Shown: positions 17,789 through 27,019, counted from the first letter of the stretch. The stretch is 47,870 bases of DNA from CAG-791 sp963629395 (GCA_963629395.1 CAVGIV010000012.1:1-47870); one strand, 5' to 3'. Notes: generated by a model not told the origin, from the sequence alone. Translations and numbers: made by a program.

Positions 17789-18625
17789 ATGAGAAAAATC
17801 AAGAAAATAAGTGCAGCCACCGTCTTCTCGTATGTTTTCCTGAGCATATTGTCTGTTGCCTGTGTGTTTCCGCTGCTGTGGCTACTGGTATCAGCGTTTA
17901 AATCCAGCAATGAGATGCTTGCGAATCCAACGGCATTCTGGCCGAGAAACTGGACATGGGAAAACTTTCACACGGTTTTATTCACACTTAAATTCACAGT
18001 AAATATCAAAAACAGTGTGATTATAGCACTGTCAACTACAGTCATTGCAACATTTATCTCTTGCTTGGCGGCATACGGAATCATACGGTTTTTCCCAAAA
18101 TTGGGCAATGTTATGACCAGAATTTTGATCACGACATATATGTTCCCGTCGATTATGTTGGTAATTCCTTATTCGGTTGTGATGAAGACGCTCGGGTTAA
18201 CCAATACAAGAGTCGGACTGGTTTTGGTTTACATGTCATTCAGTGTTCCATATGCAGTGTGGATGCTGGTGGGATTCTTCAAAACCGTTCCTATAGGCAT
18301 TGAGGAGGCTGCCAAGATTGACGGCGCAAACCGTCTGCAGGTATTTGTGCAAATTGTGCTGCCACTGGTTCGCCCAGGCATCGTTTCCACAGCAATTTAT
18401 GTATTTATCAATGCATGGAATGAATTTCTGTATGCATTGCTTCTGGTCAGCAGCTCTGACAAAACGACATTGTCTGTTGCGGTGAAAACGTTGGAGGGCG
18501 CAGACATTTTGAACTGGGGATCTATGATGGCGGCGTCTGCCATTGTTGTTTTACCTTCCATTTTCTTCTTTTGCTTGATCCAGAACAAGCTGGCTGGGGG
18601 ATTGGCGGATGGAGCAGTTAAGTGA
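17789..18625 (+). CDS. Sialic-acid ABC transporter permease (MalG-type)
   Basis: A 278-residue permease, six hydrophobic segments, with EAA loop EEAAKIDGANRLQVF near residues 170-184. Start chosen at 17789 because GGAGG lies 8 bases upstream, inside the end of the previous gene; a start at 17765 would overlap that gene by 22 bases and has no ribosome site. Second half of the heterodimeric channel. Confidence 0.9.
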   Translation: MRKIKKISAATVFSYVFLSILSVACVFPLLWLLVSAFKSSNEMLANPTAFWPRNWTWENFHTVLFTLKFTVNIKNSVIIALSTTVIATFISCLAAYGIIRFFPKLGNVMTRILITTYMFPSIMLVIPYSVVMKTLGLTNTRVGLVLVYMSFSVPYAVWMLVGFFKTVPIGIEEAAKIDGANRLQVFVQIVLPLVRPGIVSTAIYVFINAWNEFLYALLLVSSSDKTTLSVAVKTLEGADILNWGSMMAASAIVVLPSIFFFCLIQNKLAGGLADGAVK

Positions 18626-18650
18626 ACTCAATTTAACGAAAGGATTTTCT

Positions 18651-19757
18651 ATGAAAACAATTAATTATGCTGTTATAGGAGTTGGATATTTTGGCGCAGA
18701 ACTTGGACGCATTATGAATGAGCAGGAGGGAGCCAAGGTTGTTGCGGTGTATGACCCAGAGAATGGGAAGGGGATAGCGGAAGAATTGGGGTGTGATGCG
18801 GAGACGGATTTGGATGCTATATGCTCACGCGAAGACGTTGATGCTGTACTGGTAGCTACACCGAATTATCTGCACAAGGAGCCGGTTTTGACCGCGGCAC
18901 GGAATAAAAAGCATGTGTTCTGTGAGAAGCCAATTGCACTATCCTATGCAGATTGCGACGAAATGGTACGTGCCTGCAAAGAAAATGGTGTGATTTTCAT
19001 GGCTGGGCATGTAATGAATTTCTTCCGTGCAGTACGACACACAAAACGCCTGATTGCAGAAGGAAAGATCGGTCGAGTTCTCTATTGCCATTCTGCCCGT
19101 AACGGGTGGGAGGAGCCGCAGCCTTCCATCAGTTGGAAGAAGATTCGTGCGAAATCCGGCGGACATCTCTATCACCATATTCATGAATTGGACTGCATTC
19201 AGTTTTTGATGGGACCTGCAACCGAAGTTACCATGACAGGCGGTAATGTTGCACACCAAGGTGAGCAGTTCGGGGACGAGGATGACATGTTGTTCCTTAT
19301 GCTGGAATTCGGTAATGGAACTTATGCCATTGCAGAGTATGGTTCAGCGTTCCACTATCCGGAGCACTATGTTTTGATTCAAGGAACGAAGGGCTATATC
19401 AAAATAGACATGTGCAACGTTGGAATGACAGTTAAGACAGCGGATGGTGAGGAAGAGCATTATCTGGTCCATGAAACAAAGGAAGAAGACGATCAGAGAA
19501 CACAGATTTATCACAGTACGGAAATGGATGGTGCGATTCAGTATGGACATCCTGGGAAAAAGCCGCCGCTGTGGCTGCATGGAATCATGAAAAATGAGAT
19601 GAAGTTCTTCAATGGGGTAATGCATGGGGAACCTGTTTCAGAAGAGTTCCGCCCGTTAATGACTGGCGAGGCAGCGCGGGCAGCCATTGCGACAGCGGAT
19701 GCTGCCACCTTGTCGTTGCGAGAGAATCGAAAGGTTAATATTGAAGAGGTTATCTGA
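18651..19757 (+). CDS. nanOx: Gfo/Idh/MocA oxidoreductase, NanOx-type (2,7-anhydro-Neu5Ac conversion)
   Basis: A 368-residue NAD-dependent oxidoreductase: Rossmann loop GVGYFG (9-14), the family EKP motif in FCEKPIALS, and a histidine-rich active-site stretch GGHLYHHIHELD. In R. gnavus the enzyme at the same place in the cluster converts 2,7-anhydro-Neu5Ac to Neu5Ac through a redox cycle on NAD. The same role is inferred here from length, position between importer and trans-sialidase, and the presence of nanA. Start chosen at 18651 after GAAAGGA; the reading from 18609 lacks a site. Confidence 0.85.
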   Translation: MKTINYAVIGVGYFGAELGRIMNEQEGAKVVAVYDPENGKGIAEELGCDAETDLDAICSREDVDAVLVATPNYLHKEPVLTAARNKKHVFCEKPIALSYADCDEMVRACKENGVIFMAGHVMNFFRAVRHTKRLIAEGKIGRVLYCHSARNGWEEPQPSISWKKIRAKSGGHLYHHIHELDCIQFLMGPATEVTMTGGNVAHQGEQFGDEDDMLFLMLEFGNGTYAIAEYGSAFHYPEHYVLIQGTKGYIKIDMCNVGMTVKTADGEEEHYLVHETKEEDDQRTQIYHSTEMDGAIQYGHPGKKPPLWLHGIMKNEMKFFNGVMHGEPVSEEFRPLMTGEAARAAIATADAATLSLRENRKVNIEEVI

Positions 19758-19774
19758 AAGCGAGGGAAAATGAG

Positions 19775-21889
19775 ATGAAACGGACAATTCGTGATGTTGC
19801 CCGTTTGATGCTGTTTGCATTATTGCTGGTTACTTGTAGCAGATGCATTCATGCAGAGGCGGCAACGGGAGATGTATCTCTGACAAGAGAGGGAATTTCG
19901 ATTACGTCCGGAACAGTAACGGACCTATCATCCGATGCAGATGCCGAAGGCATTTTTGACATGACAGAGGGGACAATTATTCTAAAATATACGTCCACTG
20001 TCTCCAACAGCTATCAGTCGCTGTTCAGCGTTTCGAACAGTACGTCTGGGAATCGCAACCGCCATTTTCATGTATATATCACACCGGATGGAGTGCTTGG
20101 ATTTGAACTGCGGAATAACGACAGCAATTTTAAATACACTGGAAGCCGTGTATCTGCTGTTCGTACGTCCTATCTGGGTGAACCGGCAGTGAACACAATT
20201 GCCTTCCGTGCAGATTCAGCAAGCAAGACATATACGTTGTTTGCAAACGGCCGCAAAATTACGACGGTGTCTGTAAGCAACTACAAATTCTTTTCTGATA
20301 TTACAGGAGCGAATACGATCAGCATAGGCGGTACCATTCGCGAGGGAGCTGTAGGATATCCGTTTGGGGGAACAATCGATTCCCTTCAGGTTTCAGATAT
20401 CGTCTATTCTGATGATTATCTAAAGGAAGCAACCGATGACACTGCCAGCAGCACATATATTTTCAGCAGTGAGGATGGATTGAACTGCAATTATTACAGA
20501 ATTCCCTCGCTTTTAACTCTTAAGAGTGGAAAAGTGGTTGCTGCTGCAGATGCACGCTTTGGAGGCACGCATGATTCGAAGAGTAATATCGATACTGCGT
20601 TTGCCTACAGTACAGATAATGGGGCGACATGGTCGGATCCAATATTTGCTTTCCATTTTGACGATTATGCAGACCAGCAGGTTGAGTGGCCTACTACTTC
20701 GGGCTTGCGTGATTTACAGATTCAAGGAAGTGCATCGTTCATAGACCCGGTGATGATACAGGATAGTGCCAGCGGAAGGCTATTCCTCTTTGTAGATGTT
20801 ATGCCGGCGGGTATTGGATCCTCAAATGCTGCGATAGGGAATGGATATAAAACCATAGACGGTAAACAGTATCTGAAGTTGCGATGGCATTCAGATGGGT
20901 CCAGTGAATACAATTATTCGTTGCGAGACGGCACTATCTACGATGATACGACGAACACACCGACTGATTATACGGTGAATGCAGATTACGAGGTTTTGAA
21001 AGACGGAACACCTCTTACGGTGAAGCAATATAGCGTCAGCATTAGTGGGAGCTCGCTTCTTGAGACAAAGACAGATAAAGATGTAGCAATGAATGTATTT
21101 TATGCGGACTCACTTTTTAAAGTGTTCCCGACATCCTATCTGGGAATGGTTTATAGCGACGACGAGGGTCTTACCTGGTCTTCAATTCAGCTGCTCAACA
21201 CATTGAAGAGCGACTCCGAGAAGCTGTTGATTACTGGCCCGGGGGTCGGCATTGAAATTCAGAACGGAGACTATGCAGGGCGTCTGGTTGTTCCTGTGTA
21301 CAGTACAACACTTGCTAGCTTTGGCGTCATCTACAGTGATAATCAGGGCGCGGACTGGACTTATGCACCGGCAGATTCATCCAGCACCGGCTCTACAGCT
21401 GAGGCTCAGATTGTGGAAATGCCGGACGGAAGCCTGAAGGTTTTCCTTCGTACGAGTAGCGGCTATGTGGCCGAACGTACGAGTGTCGATGGTGGAATTA
21501 CATGGACCTCAGAAGAGACGGTTAGCGAAATTGCAACAACATCCTATGGAACACAGCTATCGGTTATCAATTATTCCGAACTCATTGACGGAAAACCGGC
21601 AATTATTTTGTCATCGCCCAATTCTACAAGCGGAAGAAATACAGGAAAAATACGCATTGGACTGATCACAGATATCGGAGCTTCTGGAGCGGGACGGTAT
21701 GATATCGATTGGACTTATTGCTTTACGCTGGATGGAACAGTTGGCTATTCCTATTCTTGCCTGAGCGAACTGCCGAATGGGGAAATAGGAGTGTTGTATG
21801 AAAAATACGACTCCTGGTCCAGAAATCAACTGCATCTAATCGATGTTCTGCCATTTGAGAGTTATTCCATTTCAGAACTGAAGGGATGA
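19775..21889 (+). CDS. nanH: GH33 sialidase, likely intramolecular trans-sialidase
   Basis: A 704-residue secreted enzyme. A basic, hydrophobic signal peptide ends near AEA-A (about 29-31); residues about 35-220 form a lectin-like (CBM40/LamG-type) domain; the catalytic propeller follows, with Arg242 in YRIP, Asp in RFGGTHDS, and four Asp-boxes near 279, 461, 521 and 570 (for example STDNGATW). YDSW near the end places Trp681 where NanB and R. gnavus NanH carry the stacking tryptophan of intramolecular trans-sialidases, which release 2,7-anhydro-Neu5Ac rather than Neu5Ac. No LPXTG or C-terminal membrane segment is present, so the protein is probably released or lipid-held through the TC near the leader end; this is uncertain. 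Confidence 0.88.
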   Translation: MKRTIRDVARLMLFALLLVTCSRCIHAEAATGDVSLTREGISITSGTVTDLSSDADAEGIFDMTEGTIILKYTSTVSNSYQSLFSVSNSTSGNRNRHFHVYITPDGVLGFELRNNDSNFKYTGSRVSAVRTSYLGEPAVNTIAFRADSASKTYTLFANGRKITTVSVSNYKFFSDITGANTISIGGTIREGAVGYPFGGTIDSLQVSDIVYSDDYLKEATDDTASSTYIFSSEDGLNCNYYRIPSLLTLKSGKVVAAADARFGGTHDSKSNIDTAFAYSTDNGATWSDPIFAFHFDDYADQQVEWPTTSGLRDLQIQGSASFIDPVMIQDSASGRLFLFVDVMPAGIGSSNAAIGNGYKTIDGKQYLKLRWHSDGSSEYNYSLRDGTIYDDTTNTPTDYTVNADYEVLKDGTPLTVKQYSVSISGSSLLETKTDKDVAMNVFYADSLFKVFPTSYLGMVYSDDEGLTWSSIQLLNTLKSDSEKLLITGPGVGIEIQNGDYAGRLVVPVYSTTLASFGVIYSDNQGADWTYAPADSSSTGSTAEAQIVEMPDGSLKVFLRTSSGYVAERTSVDGGITWTSEETVSEIATTSYGTQLSVINYSELIDGKPAIILSSPNSTSGRNTGKIRIGLITDIGASGAGRYDIDWTYCFTLDGTVGYSYSCLSELPNGEIGVLYEKYDSWSRNQLHLIDVLPFESYSISELKG

Positions 21890-21938
21890 TTTTCGGTGAG
21901 GAGCTACGAATAGCAAGCTGCAAACTCTGACTGTTTTG

Positions 21939-21964
21939 GGCGTCGGAATTTAAGCTCCGACGCC
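21939..21964 (+). terminator. Hairpin after the sialidase gene
   Basis: Stem GGCGTCGGA/TCCGACGCC followed by TTT. The weak T-run suggests partial termination or mRNA protection, leaving read-through into nagB possible. Confidence 0.55.
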
Positions 21965-22043
21965 TTTAAGAAGAGTTCAAAAAGAGCTACTGAAATCAAA
22001 AAAGGAAAGCTCTCTGCTGCGGCGGCAGAACGGAGGTAAGATC

Positions 22044-22769
22044 ATGCGCATTATTAGAGCAAAAGATTATGCAGAAGTGTCATCAAAAACGGCAAATCTG
22101 CTGCTGGCCCAGGTGAATCTGAAGCCGAGGTCGGTGCTGGGGCTAGCCACAGGCGGATCGCCGGTAGGAGCCTATCAGAAAATCGTGGAAGCGTATCAGA
22201 ACGGTGACGTGGATTTTTCAGAAGTCACCACCATCAATCTGGATGAGTATCGGGGGATCAGCAGAGAGCATCCGCAAAGCTACTGGAGCTTCATGCAGGA
22301 GCACCTGATGAAGCATGTGAATCTGCGAAAGGACCATATATTTATCCCCGATGGGGAGAATATGGATGCGGAAGCGGTATGCGGTGCATATGATTCCGTG
22401 ATTGAAAAATCCGGCGGAATTGATCTGCAGCTTTTGGGAATTGGACTGGACGGACACATAGGTTTCAATGAACCGGCAGATCATTTTGAAAAAAATACAC
22501 ACTGCGTGGAGCTGACCGAGAGTACGATTGAAGCGAATCAGCGCTTTTTTGACAGCAAGGATCAGGTACCGAGGCAGGCATACACAATGGGAATTCTTCC
22601 GATTATGCAGGCCCGGAAGGTGGTATTGATCGCAAACGGAGAAAACAAGGCGGACATTCTGCAGCGTGCCTTCTTCGGACCGGTTACGCCGCAGGTTCCG
22701 GCTTCTATTCTGCAGCTTCACCCGGATGTCACATTGATTGCAGATGAAGCTGCCCTTTCGGCGCTGTAA
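22044..22769 (+). CDS. nagB: Glucosamine-6-phosphate deaminase
   Basis: A 241-residue enzyme converting glucosamine-6-phosphate to fructose-6-phosphate and ammonia. Conserved residues are visible: ATGGSP loop (35-40), Asp67 in NLDEY, Asp136 and His138 in GLDGHIGFNEP, and Glu143. CGGAGGTAAG precedes the ATG. It is the last step of sialic-acid breakdown before glycolysis and lies in the same run as nagA, nanE and nanK. A 33-base transposon remnant follows immediately after the stop. Confidence 0.93.
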   Translation: MRIIRAKDYAEVSSKTANLLLAQVNLKPRSVLGLATGGSPVGAYQKIVEAYQNGDVDFSEVTTINLDEYRGISREHPQSYWSFMQEHLMKHVNLRKDHIFIPDGENMDAEAVCGAYDSVIEKSGGIDLQLLGIGLDGHIGFNEPADHFEKNTHCVELTESTIEANQRFFDSKDQVPRQAYTMGILPIMQARKVVLIANGENKADILQRAFFGPVTPQVPASILQLHPDVTLIADEAALSAL

Positions 22770-22770
22770 G

Positions 22771-22803
22771 GTGACTATTTAGCGCCAGGTGCTGAACAGT
22801 TAC
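22771..22803 (+). mobile_element. Miniature-transposon remnant reduced to its two ends
   Basis: GTGACTATTTAGCGCC joined directly to AGGTGCTGAACAGTTAC: the two terminal inverted repeats of the 154-bp family with the whole interior missing. The result is a 33-base imperfect palindrome between nagB and nagA. No target duplication is visible. Confidence 0.65.
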
Positions 22804-22832
22804 CAATTTATTGTGTGAAAGCAGGCAGGGAC

Positions 22833-23969
22833 ATGGTTATTAAAAATGCATGGACATATACCGGAGATCACAGGTTTCAGAAATTGAACATCCGGATACA
22901 GGGAACACGAATTCAGCAGATTCAGCAGGAGGATATCATCGCCGAAGAGGGCGAAGCCTGCATGGATGCGGCCGGCCTGTATGCAATTCCGGGACTGGTG
23001 GACATTCATTTTCACGGGGCGGTTGGACACGATTTTTGCCAGGCCACCACGCAGGAGCTGCAGGAAATTGCAGAATACGAATTAAAAAACGGGATTCTCG
23101 CCATTTGTCCGGCAACGATGTCCTACAACGAAGAAATTCTAAGTGACGTGATGCGCAAAGCTGCAGCCTATCACGCAGAAGCGGGAGCGGACCTTGTCGG
23201 CATCAACATGGAGGGACCGTTCATCAGTCCGAAAAAGGCAGGGGCGCAGAACCCGGAGTACATCATGCCGGCGGATGAGGGAATGTTCCGGCGGCTGCAG
23301 GCAGAAAGCGGCGGCCTTATCAAGCTGGTGGACCTGGCGCCGGAAGAGCCTGGCGCGATGGAATTCATCGAGCACTGTGCCGGCGATGTGAGAATATCCA
23401 TTGCCCATACGGTGTGCAGCTATGCCGTGGCAAAGGAGGCGTTTAACAAGGGCGCAAGCCATATGACGCATCTGCACAATGCCATGCCTGAGATGGGACA
23501 CAGGGAACCGGGGCCGATTCCGGCGGCTGTGGAGGCTGGAGCGGAGGCCGAGCTGATCGCGGATGGAATTCATGTGCATCCTTCCATGATCCATGCCACC
23601 TTCCGTATGTTCGGAGCAGAGAAGATGATTCTGATTTCGGACAGCATGGAAGCCACCGGCCTGGCGGATGGTGATTATCATCTCGGAGGACAGGCAGTAA
23701 CCGTAAAGGGGAATAAGGCGGTTCTGACGAGCGCTCCGGATACCATTGCCGGCAGCGTGACCAATCTGTACGACTGCATGAAGGTTTGCGTGCAGAAGGC
23801 GGGAGTGCCCCTGGAAGATGCAGTCCGGGCTGCCACAGAGAATCCGGCAAGATCCATTGGAATTGGTGAGGATTACGGAAGAATTGCAAAGGGCTGCTAC
23901 GGAAATATCCTGCTGATGAATTCGGAGCTGGGACTGGAGCATATCATTCAAAAGGGAGCAATTGTTTAG
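22833..23969 (+). CDS. nagA: N-acetylglucosamine-6-phosphate deacetylase
   Basis: A 378-residue amidohydrolase that removes acetate from N-acetylglucosamine-6-phosphate. Metal-site and active-site motifs are present: DIHFHG (His59 and His61), EGPF.SPKKAG, HLHNAM, and the late SDSM with the catalytic Asp. Start chosen at the ATG (22833) after AGGCAGGG; an in-frame GTG at 22815 is an alternative. The gene supplies nagB with substrate and is followed after 19 bases by nanE. Confidence 0.92.
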   Translation: MVIKNAWTYTGDHRFQKLNIRIQGTRIQQIQQEDIIAEEGEACMDAAGLYAIPGLVDIHFHGAVGHDFCQATTQELQEIAEYELKNGILAICPATMSYNEEILSDVMRKAAAYHAEAGADLVGINMEGPFISPKKAGAQNPEYIMPADEGMFRRLQAESGGLIKLVDLAPEEPGAMEFIEHCAGDVRISIAHTVCSYAVAKEAFNKGASHMTHLHNAMPEMGHREPGPIPAAVEAGAEAELIADGIHVHPSMIHATFRMFGAEKMILISDSMEATGLADGDYHLGGQAVTVKGNKAVLTSAPDTIAGSVTNLYDCMKVCVQKAGVPLEDAVRAATENPARSIGIGEDYGRIAKGCYGNILLMNSELGLEHIIQKGAIV

Positions 23970-23988
23970 GAAAGCTGGTTTCATAGGT

Positions 23989-24699
23989 ATGGACAGAGAA
24001 GAGATATTTCAGCAAATCAAAGGCGGTCTTATTGTATCGTGTCAGGCATTGGAGCATGAGCCGCTCTATACAAAGGAGGGCGGCATTATGCCGCTCATGG
24101 CGAAAGCGGCCGCTATGTCAGGCGCAGTTGGAATCCGCGCCAATACGGTACGGGATATTCTTCAGATCAAAGAGGCAGTGGACCTTCCGGTCATAGGAAT
24201 CATTAAGAAAAGCTACGAAGGAACACCGATGTACATCACGGTTACAATGAAGGAAGTGGATGAGCTGGTCGCTTGCGGAACAGATATTGTGGCCGTGCAG
24301 GGAACCGGAGCTCTTCGCCCGGACGGAAGCACGGCGGCAGAATTCATTGCAGCCATTCGTGCCAAATATCCGAATCAGCTGATCATGGCTGACTGTGCAA
24401 GAGTGGAAGAAGGAATCCTGTGCGCAGAGGCCGGAGCGGATTTTGTCGGTACCACCATGCGCGGATATACACCGGAAACGAAAGGGTGCGATGAAATTGA
24501 CTATGGCTTTATCAGCGATCTGGTGCAAAGGTGTCCGGCAAAAATAATAGCAGAGGGCCATATTCATTATCCGGAACAGGCTAAAAGGGCGCTTGAAGCG
24601 GGTGCCTTCGCGCTGGTGGTCGGCGGTGCCATCACAAGACCTGCCGAGATTACAGCACGGTTTGTGTCTGCGATACAAAGCGGTGAACGATACACTTAA
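23989..24699 (+). CDS. nanE: N-acetylmannosamine-6-phosphate 2-epimerase
   Basis: A 236-residue TIM-barrel enzyme converting ManNAc-6-phosphate to GlcNAc-6-phosphate. Family features include GGLIVSCQA near the start, GIIKK with the catalytic Lys, ADCARVEEG, FVGTT and VVGGAITRP at the phosphate site. Start chosen at 23989 because its length then matches the family; the ribosome site is weak (AGGAAAG lies 14 bases upstream), so translational coupling to nagA is likely. Confidence 0.92.
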   Translation: MDREEIFQQIKGGLIVSCQALEHEPLYTKEGGIMPLMAKAAAMSGAVGIRANTVRDILQIKEAVDLPVIGIIKKSYEGTPMYITVTMKEVDELVACGTDIVAVQGTGALRPDGSTAAEFIAAIRAKYPNQLIMADCARVEEGILCAEAGADFVGTTMRGYTPETKGCDEIDYGFISDLVQRCPAKIIAEGHIHYPEQAKRALEAGAFALVVGGAITRPAEITARFVSAIQSGERYT

Positions 24700-24721
24700 C
24701 GAGATATTAAGAGGAGAGCAC

Positions 24722-25606
24722 GTGAGAATTATTGCAGTGGATATCGGCGGAACAGCTATAAAAGCCGGCATTTGGGATGGGACGCAGATCCTGGAATGTA
24801 AGGAATGGGAAACCAATGCATCCTCTGGCGGGGCTGCGCTTATGGACCGGGTGAAGTCACTGCTTCAAACCTATTCATCGGCGGACGGGATCGGAATCAG
24901 TACAGCCGGGGAGGTGAATGCAGAAAACGGGAGCATTCTGTATGCGAACAGCAACATACCCGGATATACCGGAATGCCGGTAAAGCGAATGCTGGAGGAT
25001 GAATTTCACGTGCCGGTTTCGGTTGAAAATGATGTCAACGCTGCGGCAATTGGTGAGCTGCACTGCGGGGCGGGTCGAGGCCATCAGGACTTTCTGTGTG
25101 TGACATACGGCACCGGAGTCGGTGGGTGCATTGTGATGAACGGGCAGGTTGTTCGCGGTGCAACGCACTGCGCCGGGGGCTTTGGAGGGATGATCATTCA
25201 TCCGGAACGACGGGACGGGAGTGCGAGTCTGCAGGGATGCTATGAACGCTGCGCGTCGACGACGGCTCTGGTGGAGAAGGTAAAGAGTGTGGATCCCTCG
25301 TTGGGTGACGGCAGGAAAATTTTTACAGCAATGGAGCGGAAAGAGATACGCTGGCTGATTGATGAGTGGATCGATGATATCTGCACCGGACTGATCAATC
25401 TGATATACATATTCAATCCGCCGCTGGTGATCCTCGGCGGCGGTGTAATGGCGCAGGAGTATGTGTGGCAGGAAATCAATGGGAAAGTGCGGCGGCAGCT
25501 GCCGCCGCTATTGAAGGATACGGCAATCGTGCCTGCCGGACTTGGCAACAAAGCGGGCATGCTGGGAGCTGCACACCTATGCGCAGAGGCATTTGCCGCG
25601 GATTGA
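24722..25606 (+). CDS. nanK: ROK-family N-acetylmannosamine kinase
   Basis: A 294-residue sugar kinase with the ATP-binding DIGGTAIKAG near the N-terminus, ENDVNAAAIGE with the catalytic Asp, and GTGVGGCIV. It phosphorylates ManNAc made by NanA. The start is a GTG at 24722 after GAGGAGAGCAC. The zinc-binding cysteine cluster usual in ROK proteins is absent: the matching stretch reads HPERRDGSASLQGCYE, keeping only one cysteine. Some ROK kinases lack zinc, so activity is still likely. Last gene of the rightward sialic-acid run. Confidence 0.88.
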   Translation: MRIIAVDIGGTAIKAGIWDGTQILECKEWETNASSGGAALMDRVKSLLQTYSSADGIGISTAGEVNAENGSILYANSNIPGYTGMPVKRMLEDEFHVPVSVENDVNAAAIGELHCGAGRGHQDFLCVTYGTGVGGCIVMNGQVVRGATHCAGGFGGMIIHPERRDGSASLQGCYERCASTTALVEKVKSVDPSLGDGRKIFTAMERKEIRWLIDEWIDDICTGLINLIYIFNPPLVILGGGVMAQEYVWQEINGKVRRQLPPLLKDTAIVPAGLGNKAGMLGAAHLCAEAFAAD

Positions 25607-25686
25607 TGCCTGAACAGTTTTACGCTGAAAACAACTGTTGCCGTACAGTTTCAATCTGAGTCTATCCGCAGAGAATAGGAATGAGG

Positions 25687-25692
25687 TATAAT
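25687..25692 (+). promoter_or_regulatory. Probable -10 box of the duplicated lipoprotein gene
   Basis: TATAAT, 74 bases before the ATG at 25766. No good -35 box is seen. It separates this gene from the nan genes, which end at 25606. Confidence 0.4.
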
Positions 25693-25765
25693 AGGCCTAA
25701 GCTTTTCCATATGAAGCTTTGACCGATACCGCTCACGAAAGGATCTGCGGAAAGGAGACAGTATT

Positions 25766-26986
25766 ATGAAAAAACAGGTTGTAATTGTACTGCTGACAGC
25801 GATGATGGCGACCATGCTGGCGGGCTGTGGGAGCTCGGAAAGTGCAGCGCCGGCTGCAGGCACAGAGGAGACAACGGAGCAGGCAGAAGCTGCTGATACC
25901 GATGCAGCCGAGGAGGCACAGGATACGGAGGAGGCTGCGACAGAGCCTTCTGAGGCAGAGGAATTTGACGAGGGATTTATGCCGTCTGACTTCATACAGG
26001 AGCAGGCCGGCGTGGATACGTTTGATTCCTATGAAGATGTTCTCGGCTATCTAAGCGGCGAGAATCAGGGATTCGCTTACATTTCGCTGGATGGATCGAC
26101 GCCGTATGTTCTGGCGGTTACCGATACACTGTATGCGCTGGATGATACAACGATGGCCGCCTCGAGCGTAAGCCTGTATGCGTATAACGCCGATGGAAAG
26201 CTTGTGAACGTTGGAAATGCGTATTCTGCAGGAGGAGAAGAGGATCCGATTCGCTGCGAGGACGGCGTTCTGTATGTGTGCAGCGCAGATGAATACGGTG
26301 AGATGAAGATCAGCCAGGATACAAACGGCCTCTTCTACACCAGGGAGATCAGCCGCTACAGCGAAACCGATGGAACGGTCTCCTTCAGCGGTTTTGTCCG
26401 TGAGGACGATGACATTAATTCCTCTTCCGAGGATATCGGAATTTCGACGGACGAGGAGTTTGAAGCGCTGCTGACTTCCGGAAGGGAGAAGGCACCGATC
26501 CGTTTCTGGGGAGCGGAGTATGCATCGTATGACGATGTGATCGCACAGCTGCCGGCCGCTTATGGCTATGCATATCTGACAATTGACGGCTATGACGGCG
26601 ATGTTCTGGCTGTGACAGATTTCACGTATCAGTGGGACAATGGGGAGAACGCATCCCTGACAGCCTATTTGTACGTACAAAACGGTGACACGGTCCAGTA
26701 TCTTGGCAATGTTATGACCGGCGGAACCGGCTACCCGATTCGCTGCGCGAACGGAATCCTCTACAACTGCAACATGGTTCAGTACGGTGAAATGAAGGTG
26801 GAACAGAAGTCGGATGGTAAATACGGTCTGACCTATACCAACCGCGGCACCATCACGAACAATGCAGACGGCACCGTTGAGATTGAGACGGAAGGAAAGC
26901 TCGCCGGCGCAGAGGAAGATGAAATTCGCGACAAGATTGCAGCGATGGATGGCGTGGAAGTGGTCGATTTCACAGTGGTGAAGTGA
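25766..26986 (+). CDS. Lipoprotein of unknown function with internal duplication
   Basis: A 406-residue protein with a signal peptide and lipobox Cys21 (MLAGCGS), an Ala/Glu/Asp-rich tether to about residue 75, then two related domains of about 120-140 residues (about 88-215 and 252-395). Paired segments are VLAVTDTLYALDD/VLAVTDFTYQWDN, DPIRCEDGVLYVC/YPIRCANGILYNC and YGEMKIS/YGEMKVE. It is probably anchored on the outer face of the membrane. I recognise no family or enzyme motif. AAAGGAGAC precedes the ATG and a strong terminator follows, so it is a single transcription unit after the sialic-acid genes. Confidence 0.75.
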   Translation: MKKQVVIVLLTAMMATMLAGCGSSESAAPAAGTEETTEQAEAADTDAAEEAQDTEEAATEPSEAEEFDEGFMPSDFIQEQAGVDTFDSYEDVLGYLSGENQGFAYISLDGSTPYVLAVTDTLYALDDTTMAASSVSLYAYNADGKLVNVGNAYSAGGEEDPIRCEDGVLYVCSADEYGEMKISQDTNGLFYTREISRYSETDGTVSFSGFVREDDDINSSSEDIGISTDEEFEALLTSGREKAPIRFWGAEYASYDDVIAQLPAAYGYAYLTIDGYDGDVLAVTDFTYQWDNGENASLTAYLYVQNGDTVQYLGNVMTGGTGYPIRCANGILYNCNMVQYGEMKVEQKSDGKYGLTYTNRGTITNNADGTVEIETEGKLAGAEEDEIRDKIAAMDGVEVVDFTVVK

Positions 26987-26995
26987 TCTGCAAAT

Positions 26996-27012
26996 GGGCT
27001 CTGAATAGTGAC
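26996..27012 (-). mobile_element. Single end of the miniature-transposon family
   Basis: Read on the minus strand it is GTCACTATTCAGAGCCC, one base different from the left end of copy A. It lies just after the lipoprotein stop codon and before its terminator. The rest of the element is missing. Confidence 0.55.
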
Positions 27013-27019
27013 AAGGTAG

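Noticed and set aside
25610..25640. CTGAACAGTT after nanK as a transposon end
   Set aside because: The match stops after ten bases and no partner end lies nearby.
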